Made by a program: the position numbers and the translations under genes | Assembly (NCBI GenBank): GCA_015066405.1 | Contig: SVOM01000016.1 | Coordinates: forward strand, 1-38,820 | From: Oscillospiraceae bacterium | Lineage (GTDB): Bacteria; Bacillota; Clostridia; Oscillospirales; Acutalibacteraceae | Length of the DNA: 38,820 nucleotides | Direction: 5' to 3' | Notes under the pieces: generated by a model | Seen by the model: the letters and a program-made list of their open reading frames with translations, nothing else | Database searches by the model: none | Told to the model about the DNA's origin: nothing | In this document: positions 25,702 through 34,197 of the stretch, one piece after another | Layout: every line of letters starts with the position of its first letter | How positions within the stretch are numbered: the first letter of the stretch is position 1

Positions 25702-26583
25702 ATGCAGGGATTAATTGTTAAAGCTCTTTCGGGCTTCTATTATGTAAGCTGTGATAATGTAATTTATGAATGTAAAGCGAAAGGTGCCTTCAGAAATGAA
25801 GGCATTTCGCCGCTTACGGGAGATAATGTTGAGTTTGAAATTTTAGAAAGCGGCAAGGGCGTTGTAAAGCAGATAATCGACCGAAAAAACGCGCTTGTCC
25901 GCCCGCCCGTTGCAAATATCAAAAGGGCAGTTATTGTGTCGGCATTTGTGTCTCCCGCGCCAAATCATTTAATTATTGATACTCTTACTGCTATTTGTGA
26001 GCACAATGGCATTGAACCTATATTGGTTTTCAATAAAAGTGATTTGGGCGATTTCGCCCAGTGGGTAGAGTGCTACTCGGGGGTTGGCTATAAGGTTATT
26101 GTAACCTCAGCCGAAACTAATGGCGGAGTAGAAGAATTAAAGGCGGAGCTGACCGATGGTATTACCGTGTTCACGGGCAATTCAGGTGTTGGTAAATCGA
26201 GCTTGCTTAATTCTGTTTTACCAAATCTTAAACTTGCTACGGGGGATGTAAGCCTTAAACTCGGCAGAGGCCGACATACAACTCGCCATACGCAGCTTTT
26301 TGAACTTGAAAAGGGCGGTTATGTTGCCGATACCCCCGGTTTTTCTTCGCTCGAAATTGATAAAACTGATTTTAGTTTTAAAGAAAATCTTGAAAACTAT
26401 TTCCCCGAATTTTCAGAATATTTAGGGCTTTGTAAGTTTACCGGTTGTTCGCATACAGGCGAAAAGGGTTGCGCTGTTTGTGAGGCAGTAAATGCAGGCA
26501 AAATCAGTAAAATGCGCCATTCAAGCTATGTTTCGTTGTATAACGAGCTAAAAGATTTAAAAGAATGGCAAATTAAAAAATAG
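25702..26583 (+). CDS. rsgA: Ribosome small-subunit GTPase A
   Basis: A 293-residue circularly permuted GTPase that helps mature the 30S subunit. An N-terminal OB domain is followed by G4 NKSD (111-114), then G1 GNSGVGKSS (159-167), G3 DTPG (210-213), and a zinc site C244, C249, H251, C257. The ATG lies three bases after the prkC stop and has no clear Shine-Dalgarno, so translation is probably coupled. In Bacillus rpe and thiN follow rsgA; here neither is present before spoVM. Confidence 0.95.
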   Translation: MQGLIVKALSGFYYVSCDNVIYECKAKGAFRNEGISPLTGDNVEFEILESGKGVVKQIIDRKNALVRPPVANIKRAVIVSAFVSPAPNHLIIDTLTAICEHNGIEPILVFNKSDLGDFAQWVECYSGVGYKVIVTSAETNGGVEELKAELTDGITVFTGNSGVGKSSLLNSVLPNLKLATGDVSLKLGRGRHTTRHTQLFELEKGGYVADTPGFSSLEIDKTDFSFKENLENYFPEFSEYLGLCKFTGCSHTGEKGCAVCEAVNAGKISKMRHSSYVSLYNELKDLKEWQIKK

Positions 26584-26610
26584 TTGTAACCGTTTAAAGC
26601 TTTCAAAATA

Positions 26611-26638
26611 TACTGTTATTAACAAGGGCTTAACAGTA
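26611..26638. promoter_or_regulatory. Inverted repeat before the small sporulation genes
   Basis: TACTGTTA (26611-26618) and TAACAGTA (26631-26638) are perfect complements with a 12-base loop, between rsgA and the 51-codon gene. It has no T-run, so it is not a simple terminator. An operator or RNA-processing hairpin is possible. Confidence 0.4.
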
Positions 26639-26659
26639 ACGCTTTAGGAGATGCAGTGT

Positions 26660-26815
26660 ATGAGAAGACGGTGTAACATTAGCAAACGGAAATATGTATA
26701 TTTGGTGGCTTTTGGTGTTGGACTTTTAGTGGCATCGTTCGCGCCGCCCCGTTTTGTTATTGCCGTTTTAGCGGTCGCTGTTATCTGGCTTGGCGTTATA
26801 TGCTCAAGATTTTGA
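26660..26815 (+). CDS. 51-residue single-pass membrane protein, unknown function
   Basis: A small gene with a good ribosome site (TTTAGGAG before the ATG). The protein has a basic N-terminus (MRRRCNISKRKY), then hydrophobic residues 13-27, an APPR turn near 28-31 and a second hydrophobic stretch to residue 48, ending CSRF. It is either one long helix or a two-helix hairpin in the membrane. It lies 15 bases before spoVM, so it is likely cotranscribed and may act in sporulation. I do not recognise the family. Confidence 0.7.
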   Translation: MRRRCNISKRKYVYLVAFGVGLLVASFAPPRFVIAVLAVAVIWLGVICSRF

Positions 26816-26830
26816 TTTGGAGGCGGCTTT

Positions 26831-26914
26831 ATGAAAATAGTTTTGGTGAAGAGTCCTAAATTTTTAAGCGGTATTTTAAGGATGATTTTTGGTATTAAAA
26901 AGGAAAACGCATAA
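26831..26914 (+). CDS. spoVM: Stage V sporulation protein M (SpoVM)
   Basis: A 27-residue amphipathic peptide, MKIVLVKSPKFLSGILRMIF then GIKKENA. It aligns with B. subtilis SpoVM across its length: MK, an x-x-x-K-x-PKFL core, GI-x-R, a glycine and a basic tail. SpoVM senses the convex outer forespore membrane and anchors SpoIVA, the base of the coat. TTGGAGGC stands before the ATG. Its place just after rsgA matches Bacillus, where only rpe and thiN intervene, and a SipL-like gene follows here. It is short enough to escape automatic annotation. Confidence 0.88.
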   Translation: MKIVLVKSPKFLSGILRMIFGIKKENA

Positions 26915-26928
26915 TTTTTTTATTACAT

Positions 26929-26971
26929 AACAAGCGATATAACCGAAAAGGTTATATCGCTTGTTTCTTTT
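26929..26971 (+). terminator. Strong terminator at the end of the yicC-spoVM operon
   Basis: A 16-bp perfect stem (AACAAGCGATATAACC with its complement) and a GAAAA loop, followed by TCTTTT. Confidence 0.9.
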
Positions 26972-27018
26972 GCATATTATTTAGGGAAATTAACGATTTT
27001 TAAAAAGGAGTTTTGATA

Positions 27019-28554
27019 ATGGATTTAAAGGTTTTAAAACAAGAAATGTCGGTCAATAATGAGTTTTTTAATCAATCGGCAGAACAAAGCGTTGAACTTG
27101 ATATAACCGTGCCCGAATATTATCCTGAGATTGAAAGAGTGCTGAAATGTCGCGCAACGCCGCGTGTTGCAAGTGCGGGAATAAACGGACAAATACTGTC
27201 GGTAGAAGGTAATATCAGCATAGTTTTAATGTACATAACCGCAAAAAAAGAGCTATGCAGTTTCGAGTACATTATGCCGTTTAGCCGTACCTTTGAGTTT
27301 GATGGAGATACGGTGGGCTGTATTCCCGTGTGCAGTGTTAGGGAAGAGTATATGAACTGCCGCCCGCTCGACAGCAGAAGCGTTGAAATACACGGAGCAA
27401 TAGGCATAAATGCAAAAATTATTAAAAAACAGTGCACACAAATAGTTACCGATATCGATGGCGGATGTGTTGTGCTGAATCGCGGTACGGCACCTGCCAC
27501 AACACCAATAGGTATGGCGGAAAAGTGCATCGGTATTGAGGAGGAACTCGAACTCGGCAACGGTCAGCCATCAGTTAAAAACATTTTGCGGTATGATGCA
27601 AAGCCTGTTAATACCGAATGTAAGATTATCAGTGGTAAGGTTGTTGTCAAGGGTGAAGTAAAAGTAGTTGTGCTTTATTGTGGCGAGCAAACAGCATCTC
27701 CGCAGTCTTTTAGAACTACGGTGCCATATAGCACAATAGTTGAAATTGACGGCGTTAATGATGAGTGCGAGTGCGAAACCTCTTGCGAACTCGCGTGTCT
27801 TGAAATTAAATCACGCACATCAATTACGGGCGAGGCAAGGACCTTTAGTATGTCGGGAAAACTGCGTATTCGCGCAACGGCTTGCTGTAATAATGAGGTG
27901 CCCGTTGTATATGATGCATTTTCAACCAAGTATGAAACAGATGTTGTATCAAAGGAAATTATGGTAGAAAAAATATTTAAAACTGTAAATGAGAGCTTTG
28001 TTTGCAAAAGAAATATTGAGATAAATTCAGGCTCGGTAGGTACAGTTATTGATATATGGGGCGAGCCGCAGGTAATATCAAGCCGCCTTGATAATGAAGA
28101 ACTGTCAATAATGGGAACTATGCCGGTATTTATGTTGGCATACGATAGTGATGGTGCACCAATTTATATTGAACGCAGCGTAGATTTCGATTGCAAATTT
28201 ACCGCCCACGGAGCAACACACAGAATGCGCGCAAATACTGCAGTATCGCTTAAAAATATAAGTTATACAATTATCGATAACTGCAACATTGAAATTTGTG
28301 CCGAAATTTGTGTAAATTCGAGCATATATAATATTTCGAAATTGACCGTGGTAAATGATATTGCGGTAAATAAGGACTGCTTAAAGAAAAACAATAAAAA
28401 CTGTGCGATGATAGTTTATTTTGCCGATAAGGGCGAGCAAATATGGGATATTGCTCAAAAGTTTAATAGTTCTCCCGAAGAAATTTCCGAAATAAACAGT
28501 GTAGATATAGGCGAAATGAAGTGCTCAAAAACGCTTTTAATACCCATAAAATAA
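27019..28554 (+). CDS. SipL-like SPOCS (DUF3794) and LysM protein
   Basis: A 511-residue protein with repeated SPOCS/DUF3794 domains (VELDITVPEYYPEIERVLKC near 25-44, and later similar beta-rich units around 170-280 and 300-430). A C-terminal LysM domain (IVYFADKGEQIWDIAQKFNS to the end) follows. This is the architecture of Clostridium difficile SipL, which binds SpoIVA and is needed for coat attachment. SpoVM, encoded immediately upstream, also acts through SpoIVA. The ATG at 27019 is eight bases after AAGGAG. It lies beyond a strong terminator, so it has its own, possibly sporulation-sigma, promoter that I cannot assign. Confidence 0.85.
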   Translation: MDLKVLKQEMSVNNEFFNQSAEQSVELDITVPEYYPEIERVLKCRATPRVASAGINGQILSVEGNISIVLMYITAKKELCSFEYIMPFSRTFEFDGDTVGCIPVCSVREEYMNCRPLDSRSVEIHGAIGINAKIIKKQCTQIVTDIDGGCVVLNRGTAPATTPIGMAEKCIGIEEELELGNGQPSVKNILRYDAKPVNTECKIISGKVVVKGEVKVVVLYCGEQTASPQSFRTTVPYSTIVEIDGVNDECECETSCELACLEIKSRTSITGEARTFSMSGKLRIRATACCNNEVPVVYDAFSTKYETDVVSKEIMVEKIFKTVNESFVCKRNIEINSGSVGTVIDIWGEPQVISSRLDNEELSIMGTMPVFMLAYDSDGAPIYIERSVDFDCKFTAHGATHRMRANTAVSLKNISYTIIDNCNIEICAEICVNSSIYNISKLTVVNDIAVNKDCLKKNNKNCAMIVYFADKGEQIWDIAQKFNSSPEEISEINSVDIGEMKCSKTLLIPIK

Positions 28555-28578
28555 ATTTCAAAAAATTAAAATTTGTTG

Positions 28579-28619
28579 TTGACAACGCCGATTATTAATG
28601 ATATAATAATCAGCGTTGT
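28579..28619 (+). promoter_or_regulatory. tRNA-Leu promoter inside a dyad
   Basis: TTGACA (28579-28584), 17-base spacer, TATAAT (28602-28607). An inverted repeat with 16-base arms (28582-28597 and 28604-28619, one mismatch, 6-base centre; outer arms ACAACGC/GCGTTGT) overlaps the end of the -35, the -10 and the transcription start. Confidence 0.8.
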
Positions 28620-28621
28620 AT

Positions 28622-28705
28622 GCGAGTGTGCTGGAACTGGCAGACAGGCACGTTTGAGGGGCGTGTGCTCATGGCGTACGGGTTCAAGTCCCGTCACTCG
28701 CACCA
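28622..28705 (+). tRNA. tRNA-Leu (GAG)
   Basis: An 84-nt type II tRNA with a long variable arm. Acceptor GCGAGTG pairs with CACTCGC, the anticodon loop is TTGAGGG (anticodon GAG), the T arm is CGGG-TTCAAGT-CCCG, and CCA is encoded. Confidence 0.95.
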
Positions 28706-28745
28706 AATAAAGCAGTAGACCAAAAGGTCTACTGCTTTATTTTTT
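28706..28745 (+). terminator. Terminator of tRNA-Leu
   Basis: AATAAAGCAGTAGACC pairs with GGTCTACTGCTTTATT around an AAAA loop, followed by a T-run, directly after the CCA end. Confidence 0.92.
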
Positions 28746-28807
28746 GACGGTCTTGAACACCCGGGCGGTGCCTGAGTGAATAATTATATATTTATATATA
28801 TAAATTA

Positions 28808-28836
28808 TTGAAATAACCGACAAAATGTGTTAAAAT
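28808..28836 (+). promoter_or_regulatory. Promoter of the acyl-CoA ligase / ior operon
   Basis: TTGAAA (28808-28813), 17-base spacer, TAAAAT (28831-28836). An AT-only near-palindrome (28779-28809) lies immediately upstream. Confidence 0.65.
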
Positions 28837-28876
28837 ATTTGGTAATTAAAAAATAATTTGGGAAAGGGTTTAAAAA

Positions 28877-30517
28877 ATGCCTATCACTGAGTTTTTAGAG
28901 AGAAATTCTCGGCTTTATCCTAATGATAATGCATTGGTGGAAATAACGCCCCAAAATCAACCCGAAAGGGAAATTACCTGGCGTGAGTTTAATCTTATCG
29001 AAACCGCCGCAGGCGAGGAATATCGCAGAAGTATTACTTGGCGCCAGTTTGATCTATCGGCAAATAGGTTTGCAAATCTTTTGTTTACCCGTGGTATCAA
29101 AAGGGGCGACAAGGTTGCAATTCTTTTGATGAACTGTATTGAGTGGTTGCCGATATACTTTGGTATTTTAAAAACAGGCGCTATCGTAGTTCCGATGAAC
29201 TACCGATATGATTCGAGCGAGATAGAATATTGCGCTAATTTGGCTGACTGTTCTATGATGGTGTTCGGCCCTGAGTTTACGGGTCGTATCGAGGCGGTCA
29301 AGGAAAAGCTTGGAAATATAAAGCACTTTTTCTTTGTAGGAACCGATAGCGAAACACCCGATTTTTCCGATAACTATGCGCAAATGATTTATCATTGCTC
29401 GGGCACTGTGCCACCTGTTGAAATAACCGATGAAGATAATGCTGCTATTTACTTTTCTTCGGGCACAACGGGCTTTCCGAAAGCAATTTTGCACTCACAC
29501 AAGGCACTTGTCCACTCTTGCCTTACTGAGCAAGCCCACCACGCACAAACGAGGGATGATGTGTTTTTATGCATCCCGCCGCTTTATCACACAGGTGCTA
29601 AAATGCACTGGTTTGGTTCGCTCGTTTCGGGCTCGCGAGCAGTAATTTTGCGTGGTGTCAGCCCCGAGTGGATTTTGCAGTGCGCATCAGAAGAAAAGGC
29701 AACTATCGTTTGGTTGTTGGTACCTTGGGCGCAGGACATACTTGATAGTATTGACAGCGGTAAAATAAATCTTGATGATTATCGCCTTTCTCAGTGGAGA
29801 TTAATGCATATCGGTGCGCAACCCGTACCGCCGAGCTTAATTAAGCGCTGGAAAAAAGTGTTCCCGAATCACGAGTATGATACAAACTACGGCTTGTCCG
29901 AGTCTATAGGCCCCGGTTGCGTGCATTTAGGTGTTGAAAATATACATAAAGTCGGCGCTATCGGTAAAGCAGGGTTTGGTTGGGAAACGAGAATCCTTGA
30001 TGAAAATCGCAAGGATGTTAAAAAAGGCGATGTTGGTGAGTTGGCAGTTAAGGGCGATGGCGTTATGAAATGCTACTACAAAAACCCCGAAGCCACTGCC
30101 GAAATTATTTTTGGCGACTGGTTGCTAACCGGAGATATGGCAAGAGAGGATGAGGACGGCTTTATCTTTCTTGTTGACCGCAAAAAAGATGTAATTATCA
30201 GCGGCGGAGAAAATATTTACCCCGTACAAATTGAAGATTTTTTACGCGCTAACGATAAAATTAAAGACGTTGCAGTTATAGGTATTCCCGATACACGCCT
30301 TGGCGAAATATCTGCGGCAATAATCGAAATTAAGGATGGCTTTACATTAACCGAGGATGAGGTTAATGAATTTTGTCAGGGCTTGCCCAGATATAAGCGA
30401 CCGCGCAAAATCATTTTTGCCGATATACCGCGCAACCCAACAGGCAAAATTGAAAAACCCAAGCTTCGCGCACAGTATGCAGGCGAGCGACTTGTTGAAC
30501 GCGTAACGAGTGAGTAG
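28877..30517 (+). CDS. Class I adenylate-forming acyl-CoA ligase
   Basis: A 546-residue AMP-dependent synthetase/ligase. It has the P-loop-like YFSSGTTGFPKA near 191-202, PPLYHTGAKMHW, the NYGLSESIGPG motif, WLLTGDMA with the ribose-binding Asp, DRKKDVIISGGENIYP and, near the end, the catalytic lysine in NPTGKIEKPKLR. It should activate a carboxylic acid to the acyl-AMP and then the CoA thioester. The N-terminus carries two similar blocks, EITWREFNL (32-40) and SITWRQFDL (52-60). It is first in an operon with iorA, iorB and paaK, so an aromatic or related acid is a reasonable but unproven substrate. The ATG follows GGGAAAGGG. Confidence 0.87.
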   Translation: MPITEFLERNSRLYPNDNALVEITPQNQPEREITWREFNLIETAAGEEYRRSITWRQFDLSANRFANLLFTRGIKRGDKVAILLMNCIEWLPIYFGILKTGAIVVPMNYRYDSSEIEYCANLADCSMMVFGPEFTGRIEAVKEKLGNIKHFFFVGTDSETPDFSDNYAQMIYHCSGTVPPVEITDEDNAAIYFSSGTTGFPKAILHSHKALVHSCLTEQAHHAQTRDDVFLCIPPLYHTGAKMHWFGSLVSGSRAVILRGVSPEWILQCASEEKATIVWLLVPWAQDILDSIDSGKINLDDYRLSQWRLMHIGAQPVPPSLIKRWKKVFPNHEYDTNYGLSESIGPGCVHLGVENIHKVGAIGKAGFGWETRILDENRKDVKKGDVGELAVKGDGVMKCYYKNPEATAEIIFGDWLLTGDMAREDEDGFIFLVDRKKDVIISGGENIYPVQIEDFLRANDKIKDVAVIGIPDTRLGEISAAIIEIKDGFTLTEDEVNEFCQGLPRYKRPRKIIFADIPRNPTGKIEKPKLRAQYAGERLVERVTSE

Positions 30518-30532
30518 AAACGGAGAATTTTT

Positions 30533-32263
30533 ATGAAAAAATTAATGATAGGTAACGAGGCTTTGGCCCGCGGTTTTTACGAGGGCGGCATAGGTGTTGT
30601 ATCAAGCTACCCCGGTACACCGTCAACCGAAATTACCGAATTTTTAGCTAAATACGATGATATTTACAGTGAATGGGCACCTAACGAAAAGGTAGCAGCC
30701 GAGGTGGCTTTTGGCGCATCTCTCGGTGGCAAACGTTCGGTTTGCTGTATGAAGCATGTGGGACTCAACGTTGCGGCAGACCCGCTTTTCACTATGTCCT
30801 ACACGGGAGTTAATGCAGGTCTTGTAATTTGTGTTGCTGATGACCCCGCAATGCACTCTTCTCAAAACGAACAAGATTCAAGACATTATGCTATTGCGGC
30901 AAAATTGCCGATGTTAGAGCCCGCTGATTCAGGGGAAGCATTGGAATTTGCAAAGGCGTCTTTCGAATTATCTGAAAAATATGATACCCCCGTGCTTGTA
31001 AGAATGTGTACAAGAATTGCACACTCACAAAGCATTGTTGAAACGAGTGATAGGGTAGAGGTTGCCGATAAGCAATACGTTAAGGATGCCGCTAAATACA
31101 TAATGGTACCAGCTAATGCTAAGGTAAAGCATCCGATAGTTGAAAAGAGAATGCAAGAAATAGCTGAATTTTCCGATAACTGTCCCTTTAACCGAATTGA
31201 AGAGGGCAAGAGCAACGAGTTTGGTATAATCACAGGCGGCGTTTGTTATCAGTATGTTAAAGAGGTATTCGGCGACAGCGTGCCCGTGCTTAAAATAGGT
31301 ATGGTTAACCCCTTGCCTGCAAATATGATTAAGGACTTTGCAAGCAGCGTAAAGCGTGTTGTAGTTATCGAAGAGCTCGATGGAATTATCGAAACATTTT
31401 GCCGTACACTCGGTATAGAGGTTGACGGTAAAAATATCTTTTCCCCAATAGGCGAATTTTCGCAAAGCATTATAGCCGATGCCTTCGGTGTTGCTAAAAA
31501 AGAGACTACCGCACTCGAAACTGCAGTACCCGTGCGCCCGCCTATGATGTGCGCAGGATGTCCGCACCGCGGAATTTACTACATATTATCAAAGCTTAAA
31601 GCTACCGTTATCGGCGATATTGGTTGTTATACCCTGGGCGCTCAACCTCCGCTTTGCGCAGTTGATACAACACTTTGTATGGGCGCTTCCGTTTCGGGTC
31701 TGCACGGCTTTAACAAAGCAACAAATGATGCCTTTTCAAATAAATCGGTTGCGGTAATAGGCGATTCAACCTTTATGCACTCGGGTATTACCGGCTTGGT
31801 TGATATTGCATATAACGGCTCAAATTCAACCGTTATTATTCTTGATAACTCAATTACGGGTATGACAGGACATCAGCAAAACCCCACAACCGGCTTTAAT
31901 ATTAAGGGCGACCCTGCGGGTAAAATTAACCTTGAGGCACTGTGCCGCTCTATCGGTATAAACCGCGTTGTAGTTGTTGACCCCTATGATTTAAAAGAGT
32001 CAGAAAGGGTTATTAAGGAAGAGCTGGCGGCGGCAGAGCCATCGGTTATTATTTCAAGAAGACCGTGTGTACTGCTTAAAACTGTTAAGAAAAATCCGAG
32101 CGCTAAAATCGATGCCGATAAGTGTCGTTCTTGCCGCAAGTGTATGACCCTCGGTTGTCCCGCAATTAGCTTTAAAAATGGCAAAGCGGTAATTGACAGC
32201 ACACTTTGTGTTGGTTGCGGCGTTTGTGAGCAGCTTTGTGCTTTCGGCGCAATAGAAGGATAG
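30533..32263 (+). CDS. iorA: Indolepyruvate ferredoxin oxidoreductase, alpha subunit
   Basis: A 576-residue thiamine-diphosphate enzyme subunit. The N-terminal pyrimidine-binding part (SSYPGTPSTEITEFL) is followed by the ThDP/Mg region GDIGCYTLGAQPPLCAVDTT ... GDSTFMHSGITGL. Two C-terminal [4Fe-4S] sites are C531, C534, C537, C542 and C559, C562, C565, C569. With IorB it decarboxylates arylpyruvates from Trp, Phe and Tyr to aryl-acetyl-CoA, passing electrons to ferredoxin. It starts 15 bases after the ligase and is followed 13 bases later by iorB. Confidence 0.95.
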   Translation: MKKLMIGNEALARGFYEGGIGVVSSYPGTPSTEITEFLAKYDDIYSEWAPNEKVAAEVAFGASLGGKRSVCCMKHVGLNVAADPLFTMSYTGVNAGLVICVADDPAMHSSQNEQDSRHYAIAAKLPMLEPADSGEALEFAKASFELSEKYDTPVLVRMCTRIAHSQSIVETSDRVEVADKQYVKDAAKYIMVPANAKVKHPIVEKRMQEIAEFSDNCPFNRIEEGKSNEFGIITGGVCYQYVKEVFGDSVPVLKIGMVNPLPANMIKDFASSVKRVVVIEELDGIIETFCRTLGIEVDGKNIFSPIGEFSQSIIADAFGVAKKETTALETAVPVRPPMMCAGCPHRGIYYILSKLKATVIGDIGCYTLGAQPPLCAVDTTLCMGASVSGLHGFNKATNDAFSNKSVAVIGDSTFMHSGITGLVDIAYNGSNSTVIILDNSITGMTGHQQNPTTGFNIKGDPAGKINLEALCRSIGINRVVVVDPYDLKESERVIKEELAAAEPSVIISRRPCVLLKTVKKNPSAKIDADKCRSCRKCMTLGCPAISFKNGKAVIDSTLCVGCGVCEQLCAFGAIEG

Positions 32264-32276
32264 GAGGAACGCATTT

Positions 32277-32849
32277 ATGAATACCAAAAGTATAATGATT
32301 GTTGGTGTTGGCGGACAGGGTAGCTTGCTTGCAAGCAAATTGCTCGGTAATTTGCTAACCGCAAACGGATATGATGTTAAAGTGTCCGAAGTACATGGTA
32401 TGAGCCAGCGTGGCGGTTCGGTTGTAACCTATGTGCGTTTCGGTGATAAGGTTTATTCGCCTATAATTGATAAGGGCGAAGCCGATTTTATCGTTTCCTT
32501 TGAAAAGTTAGAGTCCGCAAGATATGTAGAGTATCTTAAAACGGGCGGAACTATTATAACTAATACTCAGCAAATTGACCCAATGCCTGTAATTACAGGT
32601 AAAGCCGAATATCCCGAAGATGTTTTGGATGAGCTTAAAGCACTCGGCTGTAATGTTGTGTCGGTTGATGCGCTAAAACTTGCCGAGCAGGTTGGCAGCA
32701 GTAAAGCCGTGAATATCGTGCTTATGGGTGTGCTCGCCAAACGTTTTGATATTGATGCAGATAAGTGGATAGAAGCTTTAAAGGGAACAGTTGCTCAAAA
32801 GTTCTTTGATATGAACAAAAAAGCGTTCGAGCTTGGATATAATCTTTAA
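32277..32849 (+). CDS. iorB: Indolepyruvate ferredoxin oxidoreductase, beta subunit
   Basis: A 190-residue gamma/beta-type subunit of 2-oxoacid:ferredoxin oxidoreductases. It starts with GVGGQG (10-15) and has VSEVHGMSQRGGSVVTYVRF, the conserved block of the POR gamma family. It forms the catalytic complex with IorA; all clusters and ThDP lie in IorA. AGGAGG precedes the ATG. Length fits IorB. Confidence 0.94.
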   Translation: MNTKSIMIVGVGGQGSLLASKLLGNLLTANGYDVKVSEVHGMSQRGGSVVTYVRFGDKVYSPIIDKGEADFIVSFEKLESARYVEYLKTGGTIITNTQQIDPMPVITGKAEYPEDVLDELKALGCNVVSVDALKLAEQVGSSKAVNIVLMGVLAKRFDIDADKWIEALKGTVAQKFFDMNKKAFELGYNL

Positions 32850-32870
32850 TTTTTTGAAAGGTCGATTAAA

Positions 32871-34181
32871 ATGGAGCAAAGATATTACCAAAAAGACATC
32901 GAAACGATGCCGTACGAACAAATGCGCGCTCTTCAGAGTGAACGTCTCGTAAAGCAGGTAAAACACGTATGGGATAATGTACCGTACTACCGTAGCTTAA
33001 TGGAGAAAAAAGGAATAACACCCGAGGATATTAAGGGTGTAGAAGATTTACATAAGTTACCCTTTTTAACCAAAGATGACCTTCGCGATCAGTACCCATA
33101 CGGCTTACTTGCCAAGGATCTTAAGGACTGCGTGAGAATTCAGTCAACCTCGGGTACTACGGGTAGACGTGTGGTGGCTTTCTATACTCAACACGACATT
33201 GACTTATGGGAGGACTGCTGTGCGAGAGCTATTACGGCTGTTGGCGGCACAAACGAGGATGTTTGCCATGTGGCTTACGGCTACGGCTTGTTCACAGGTG
33301 GCCCCGGTCTTAACGGCGGCTCACATAAAGTGGGTTGCTTAACACTGCCAATGTCATCGGGTAATACCGAGCGCCATATCCAGTTTATGATGGATTTAAA
33401 ATCAACCATTCTCTGCTGTACACCGTCTTATGCGGCATATATCGGAGAAGCTCTTAAGGAGCGTGGCTATAAGCCCGAAGACAACTCGTTAAAAGCAGGT
33501 ATTTTTGGCGCTGAGCCGTGGACCGAAGCTATGCGCCAGGATATTCAAAAATCTCTCGGTATTAAGGCATACGATATTTACGGTCTTACCGAAACCTCGG
33601 GCCCCGGTGTTGCTTTTGAGTGCCAAGAGCAGTCAGGTATGCATATTTGCGAGGACCACTTTATTGCCGAAATTATAGACCCTGATACAGGTGAAGTATT
33701 GCCCGAAGGTTCAAAGGGTGAGCTTGTATTTACATCAATTACAAAAGAAGCTTTCCCCTTGCTTAGATACAGAACACGCGATATTTGTGTGTTATCCCGT
33801 AAAAAATGCTCTTGCGGTAGAACTCTTATTAAAATGAGTAAACCGATGGGCAGAAGCGATGATATGCTTATTATACGTGGTGTAAATGTATTCCCCTCAC
33901 AAATTGAAACAGTGCTTCTTAAAGAGGGCTATACACCCAACTACTTTATCGAGGTTGACCGTGTTAACAATACCGATACGCTTGATGTATATGTTGAGCT
34001 TTCTCCTGAAATGTTCTCCGATACCGTTAAGGAGATTGCAAAGGCAGAGAAAAAATTGGCCGATGCTATTCGCCTTATGCTTGGTATTGCACCCGTGGTA
34101 CACTTGGTGGCACCCAAAACTATTACACGTAGTGAGGGCAAAGCCGTAAGAGTTAAAGATAAGCGTAAATTACACGATTAA
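32871..34181 (+). CDS. paaK: Phenylacetate--CoA ligase
   Basis: A 436-residue PaaK-type ligase. It has STSGTTGRRVV at 92-102, YGYGLFTGG, YGLTETSGPGVAFECQEQSG and RYRTRDICVL, then CSCGRT and MGRSDDMLIIRGVNVFPSQI. It converts phenylacetate or a related aryl acid to the CoA thioester, or runs in reverse to make ATP from aryl-acetyl-CoA. Next to iorAB, the latter would complete energy-yielding oxidation of aromatic amino acids, as known in some archaea and clostridia. The direction here is inference. Adjacent small ACT-domain genes are typical. Confidence 0.94.
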   Translation: MEQRYYQKDIETMPYEQMRALQSERLVKQVKHVWDNVPYYRSLMEKKGITPEDIKGVEDLHKLPFLTKDDLRDQYPYGLLAKDLKDCVRIQSTSGTTGRRVVAFYTQHDIDLWEDCCARAITAVGGTNEDVCHVAYGYGLFTGGPGLNGGSHKVGCLTLPMSSGNTERHIQFMMDLKSTILCCTPSYAAYIGEALKERGYKPEDNSLKAGIFGAEPWTEAMRQDIQKSLGIKAYDIYGLTETSGPGVAFECQEQSGMHICEDHFIAEIIDPDTGEVLPEGSKGELVFTSITKEAFPLLRYRTRDICVLSRKKCSCGRTLIKMSKPMGRSDDMLIIRGVNVFPSQIETVLLKEGYTPNYFIEVDRVNNTDTLDVYVELSPEMFSDTVKEIAKAEKKLADAIRLMLGIAPVVHLVAPKTITRSEGKAVRVKDKRKLHD

Positions 34182-34197
34182 TAGGGAGGAAACACAA

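Noticed and set aside
26584..26659. A sporulation-specific (SigE or SigK) promoter before the 51-codon gene and spoVM
   Set aside because: I looked for ATA or AC -35 elements with CATA-type -10 elements at the right spacing and found no convincing pair.
31025..31567. A 180-codon frame antisense to iorA
   Set aside because: Same reason: antisense to a well-conserved enzyme, with no promoter or family match.
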